Source: Methylomonas sp. (GTDB lineage Bacteria > Pseudomonadota > Gammaproteobacteria > Methylococcales > Methylomonadaceae). From it: a DNA stretch of 5,725 nucleotides. The DNA is taken from NCBI GenBank assembly GCA_026989715.1, contig JALSIU010000047.1, positions 1 through 5,725 on the forward strand. Direction: 5' to 3'. The notes below the pieces were generated by a model, which worked only from the letters and a program-made list of their open reading frames with translations, did not search any database and had not been told where the DNA came from. Shown one piece after another: positions 4,591-5,725 of this stretch. The translations under genes and the position numbers were made by a program. The first letter of the stretch is position 1, and the number at the start of each line of letters is the position of its first letter.

Positions 4591-5725
4591 ATGCAATTAT
4601 CATTAAAACTCTTTACTCTCGTACCCGTATTATTGATGAGTGCGTGTACTTCCCTTTCTCCTAATATGCCACAACAAACTGATATTATTCAAAGCCAAAA
4701 CGATGACCGTCAATATCAAGCCTTTACGCTCGATAACCAATTAAAAGTACTGATTATTTCCGACCCAGATGCCCAAAAAGCAGCGGCTTCTCTGGATGTA
4801 TTTATCGGCAGCGCCAGCGATCCGGACGACCGCGCCGGTTTAGCGCATTTTTTAGAACATATGCTGTTTTTAGGCACGGAAAAATACCCTGACCCAGACG
4901 AATATCAAACTTTTAGCGCACAGCACGGTGGCTCACGTAATGCATTTACCGCCAAAGAGCATACCAATTACTTTTTTGATATTGAAAATGCATCCTTAGA
5001 ACCAATGTTGGATCGGTTTAGCCAGTTTTTTACCGCGCCCTTATTTAACCCCGAATTTGTCGAGCGGGAAAAAAATGCGGTCAATTCAGAATACCTAGGT
5101 AAAATCAAAACTGAAACGCGCCGTTTTCATGCGGCCATGCAACAAGCCTTCAACCCTGCCAGTCCTTATGCCAAGTTCAGTGTCGGCAACCTTGCCACAC
5201 TAGCAGATTATAAAAACCGGCCGGTGCGTGATGATTTACTCGATTTTTACCGGCAACACTACTCGGCCAATCTCATGAGCTTGGTAGTGCTGGCTAATGA
5301 ACCTTTACCTGTATTAAAAAAGTGGGTGACGGAGAAATTTTCCGATATTCCTAATAAACAGGCACACAAAAAACGCTTTGACGCGCCGCTATTGACACCG
5401 GCGCAACAAGCGCATCGTATTGACATTAAATCACTGCAAGAAAAACGTGAATTAAGCTTATTATTCACCCTACCCGAAACCCAATCACTTTATTTGGCAA
5501 AACCTGCTGCTTATTTTCAATCATTATTAGGTCATGAAGGAGAAGGTAGCATTTTGGCCTTATTAAAAGCCAAAGGCTGGGCAGATGAACTCAGTGCTGC
5601 AACCGGTTTTAGCAATAATGCACAAGAATCCAGCCTATATTTAGGCATTAACCTGACTGAAAACGGGCTTTCACATGTTAATGATGTGATTGATATTGTT
5701 TTTCAATATATCCGCATGTTACAAA
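4591..5725 (+). CDS. M16 (pitrilysin/insulinase-type) zinc peptidase, lipoprotein, N-terminal part
   Basis: The gene is open to the right edge; 378 residues are visible of what is usually a 900-plus-residue pitrilysin-type protein. Residues 1-18 are a signal peptide ending in VLLMSA before C19, a somewhat imperfect lipobox (M at -3) that predicts a lipid-anchored envelope protein. The inverted zinc motif HFLEH is complete (H86, E89, H90), followed by MLFLGTEKYP. The third zinc ligand is E167 in NAVNSE, 77 residues after H90 as in pitrilysin, and E160 sits in the helix before it. NAFTAKEHTNYFF (107-119) is also typical. It should cleave peptides in the periplasm or at the outer membrane. No Shine-Dalgarno precedes the ATG, 2 bases after the ATP-grasp stop, so translational coupling is likely. 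Whether the inactive C-terminal half is present cannot be seen. Confidence 0.93.
   Translation, partial: MQLSLKLFTLVPVLLMSACTSLSPNMPQQTDIIQSQNDDRQYQAFTLDNQLKVLIISDPDAQKAAASLDVFIGSASDPDDRAGLAHFLEHMLFLGTEKYPDPDEYQTFSAQHGGSRNAFTAKEHTNYFFDIENASLEPMLDRFSQFFTAPLFNPEFVEREKNAVNSEYLGKIKTETRRFHAAMQQAFNPASPYAKFSVGNLATLADYKNRPVRDDLLDFYRQHYSANLMSLVVLANEPLPVLKKWVTEKFSDIPNKQAHKKRFDAPLLTPAQQAHRIDIKSLQEKRELSLLFTLPETQSLYLAKPAAYFQSLLGHEGEGSILALLKAKGWADELSAATGFSNNAQESSLYLGINLTENGLSHVNDVIDIVFQYIRMLQ

Noticed and set aside
5259..5468. 69-codon minus-strand ORF
   Set aside because: It is antisense to the well-supported M16 peptidase frame.

Overview
This window looks like chromosomal DNA of a free-living gammaproteobacterium of moderate to low G+C. 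The main evidence is a DnaQ proofreading subunit that closely follows the Escherichia coli epsilon chain, including its catalytic residues and sliding-clamp motif. A methanotroph-like or sulfur-oxidiser-like relative is possible from the overall style of the genes, but that is a guess. No tRNA, rRNA, IS element, integrase or CRISPR array is visible.

Layout from left to right. (1) Positions 2-664 (+) hold the C-terminal part of a protein with a Toprim-like nuclease fold resembling JetD, the nuclease subunit of Wadjet-type plasmid-defence systems. It is cut by the left edge. (2) Positions 753-1313 (-) hold a thioredoxin-fold, AhpC/TSA-like protein with a CNHC motif, convergent with gene 1. (3) A short divergent intergenic region (1314-1483) carries two perfect dyads about three helical turns apart. 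(4) Positions 1484-1678 (+) hold a 64-residue single-span membrane protein with a Met/His-rich N-terminal part. (5) Positions 1675-2349 (-) hold a Crp/Fnr-family regulator whose stop codon overlaps that of gene 4. (6) Positions 2331-3044 (-) hold dnaQ, whose 3' end overlaps the start of the regulator, so the two are probably co-transcribed. (7) Positions 3056-3484 are a roughly 430-base AT-rich gap holding a near-consensus sigma70 promoter, several small dyads and one doubtful 33-codon ORF. (8) Positions 3485-4588 (+) hold an uncharacterised ATP-grasp ligase-like protein. (9) From 4591 (+) to the right edge runs the N-terminal part of a lipoprotein M16 (pitrilysin/insulinase-type) zinc peptidase.

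Three groupings matter. The Toprim-like gene may be the last gene of a defence operon lying to the left. The dnaQ-regulator pair is a minus-strand operon joining a housekeeping replication gene to a regulator with an unusual paired-cysteine sensor domain. The small membrane protein and thioredoxin-fold gene beside it, with dyads between them, are candidate targets of that regulator. The ATP-grasp and M16 lipoprotein genes are 2 bases apart and form a plus-strand operon of unknown function; this is the most likely place for something undescribed.
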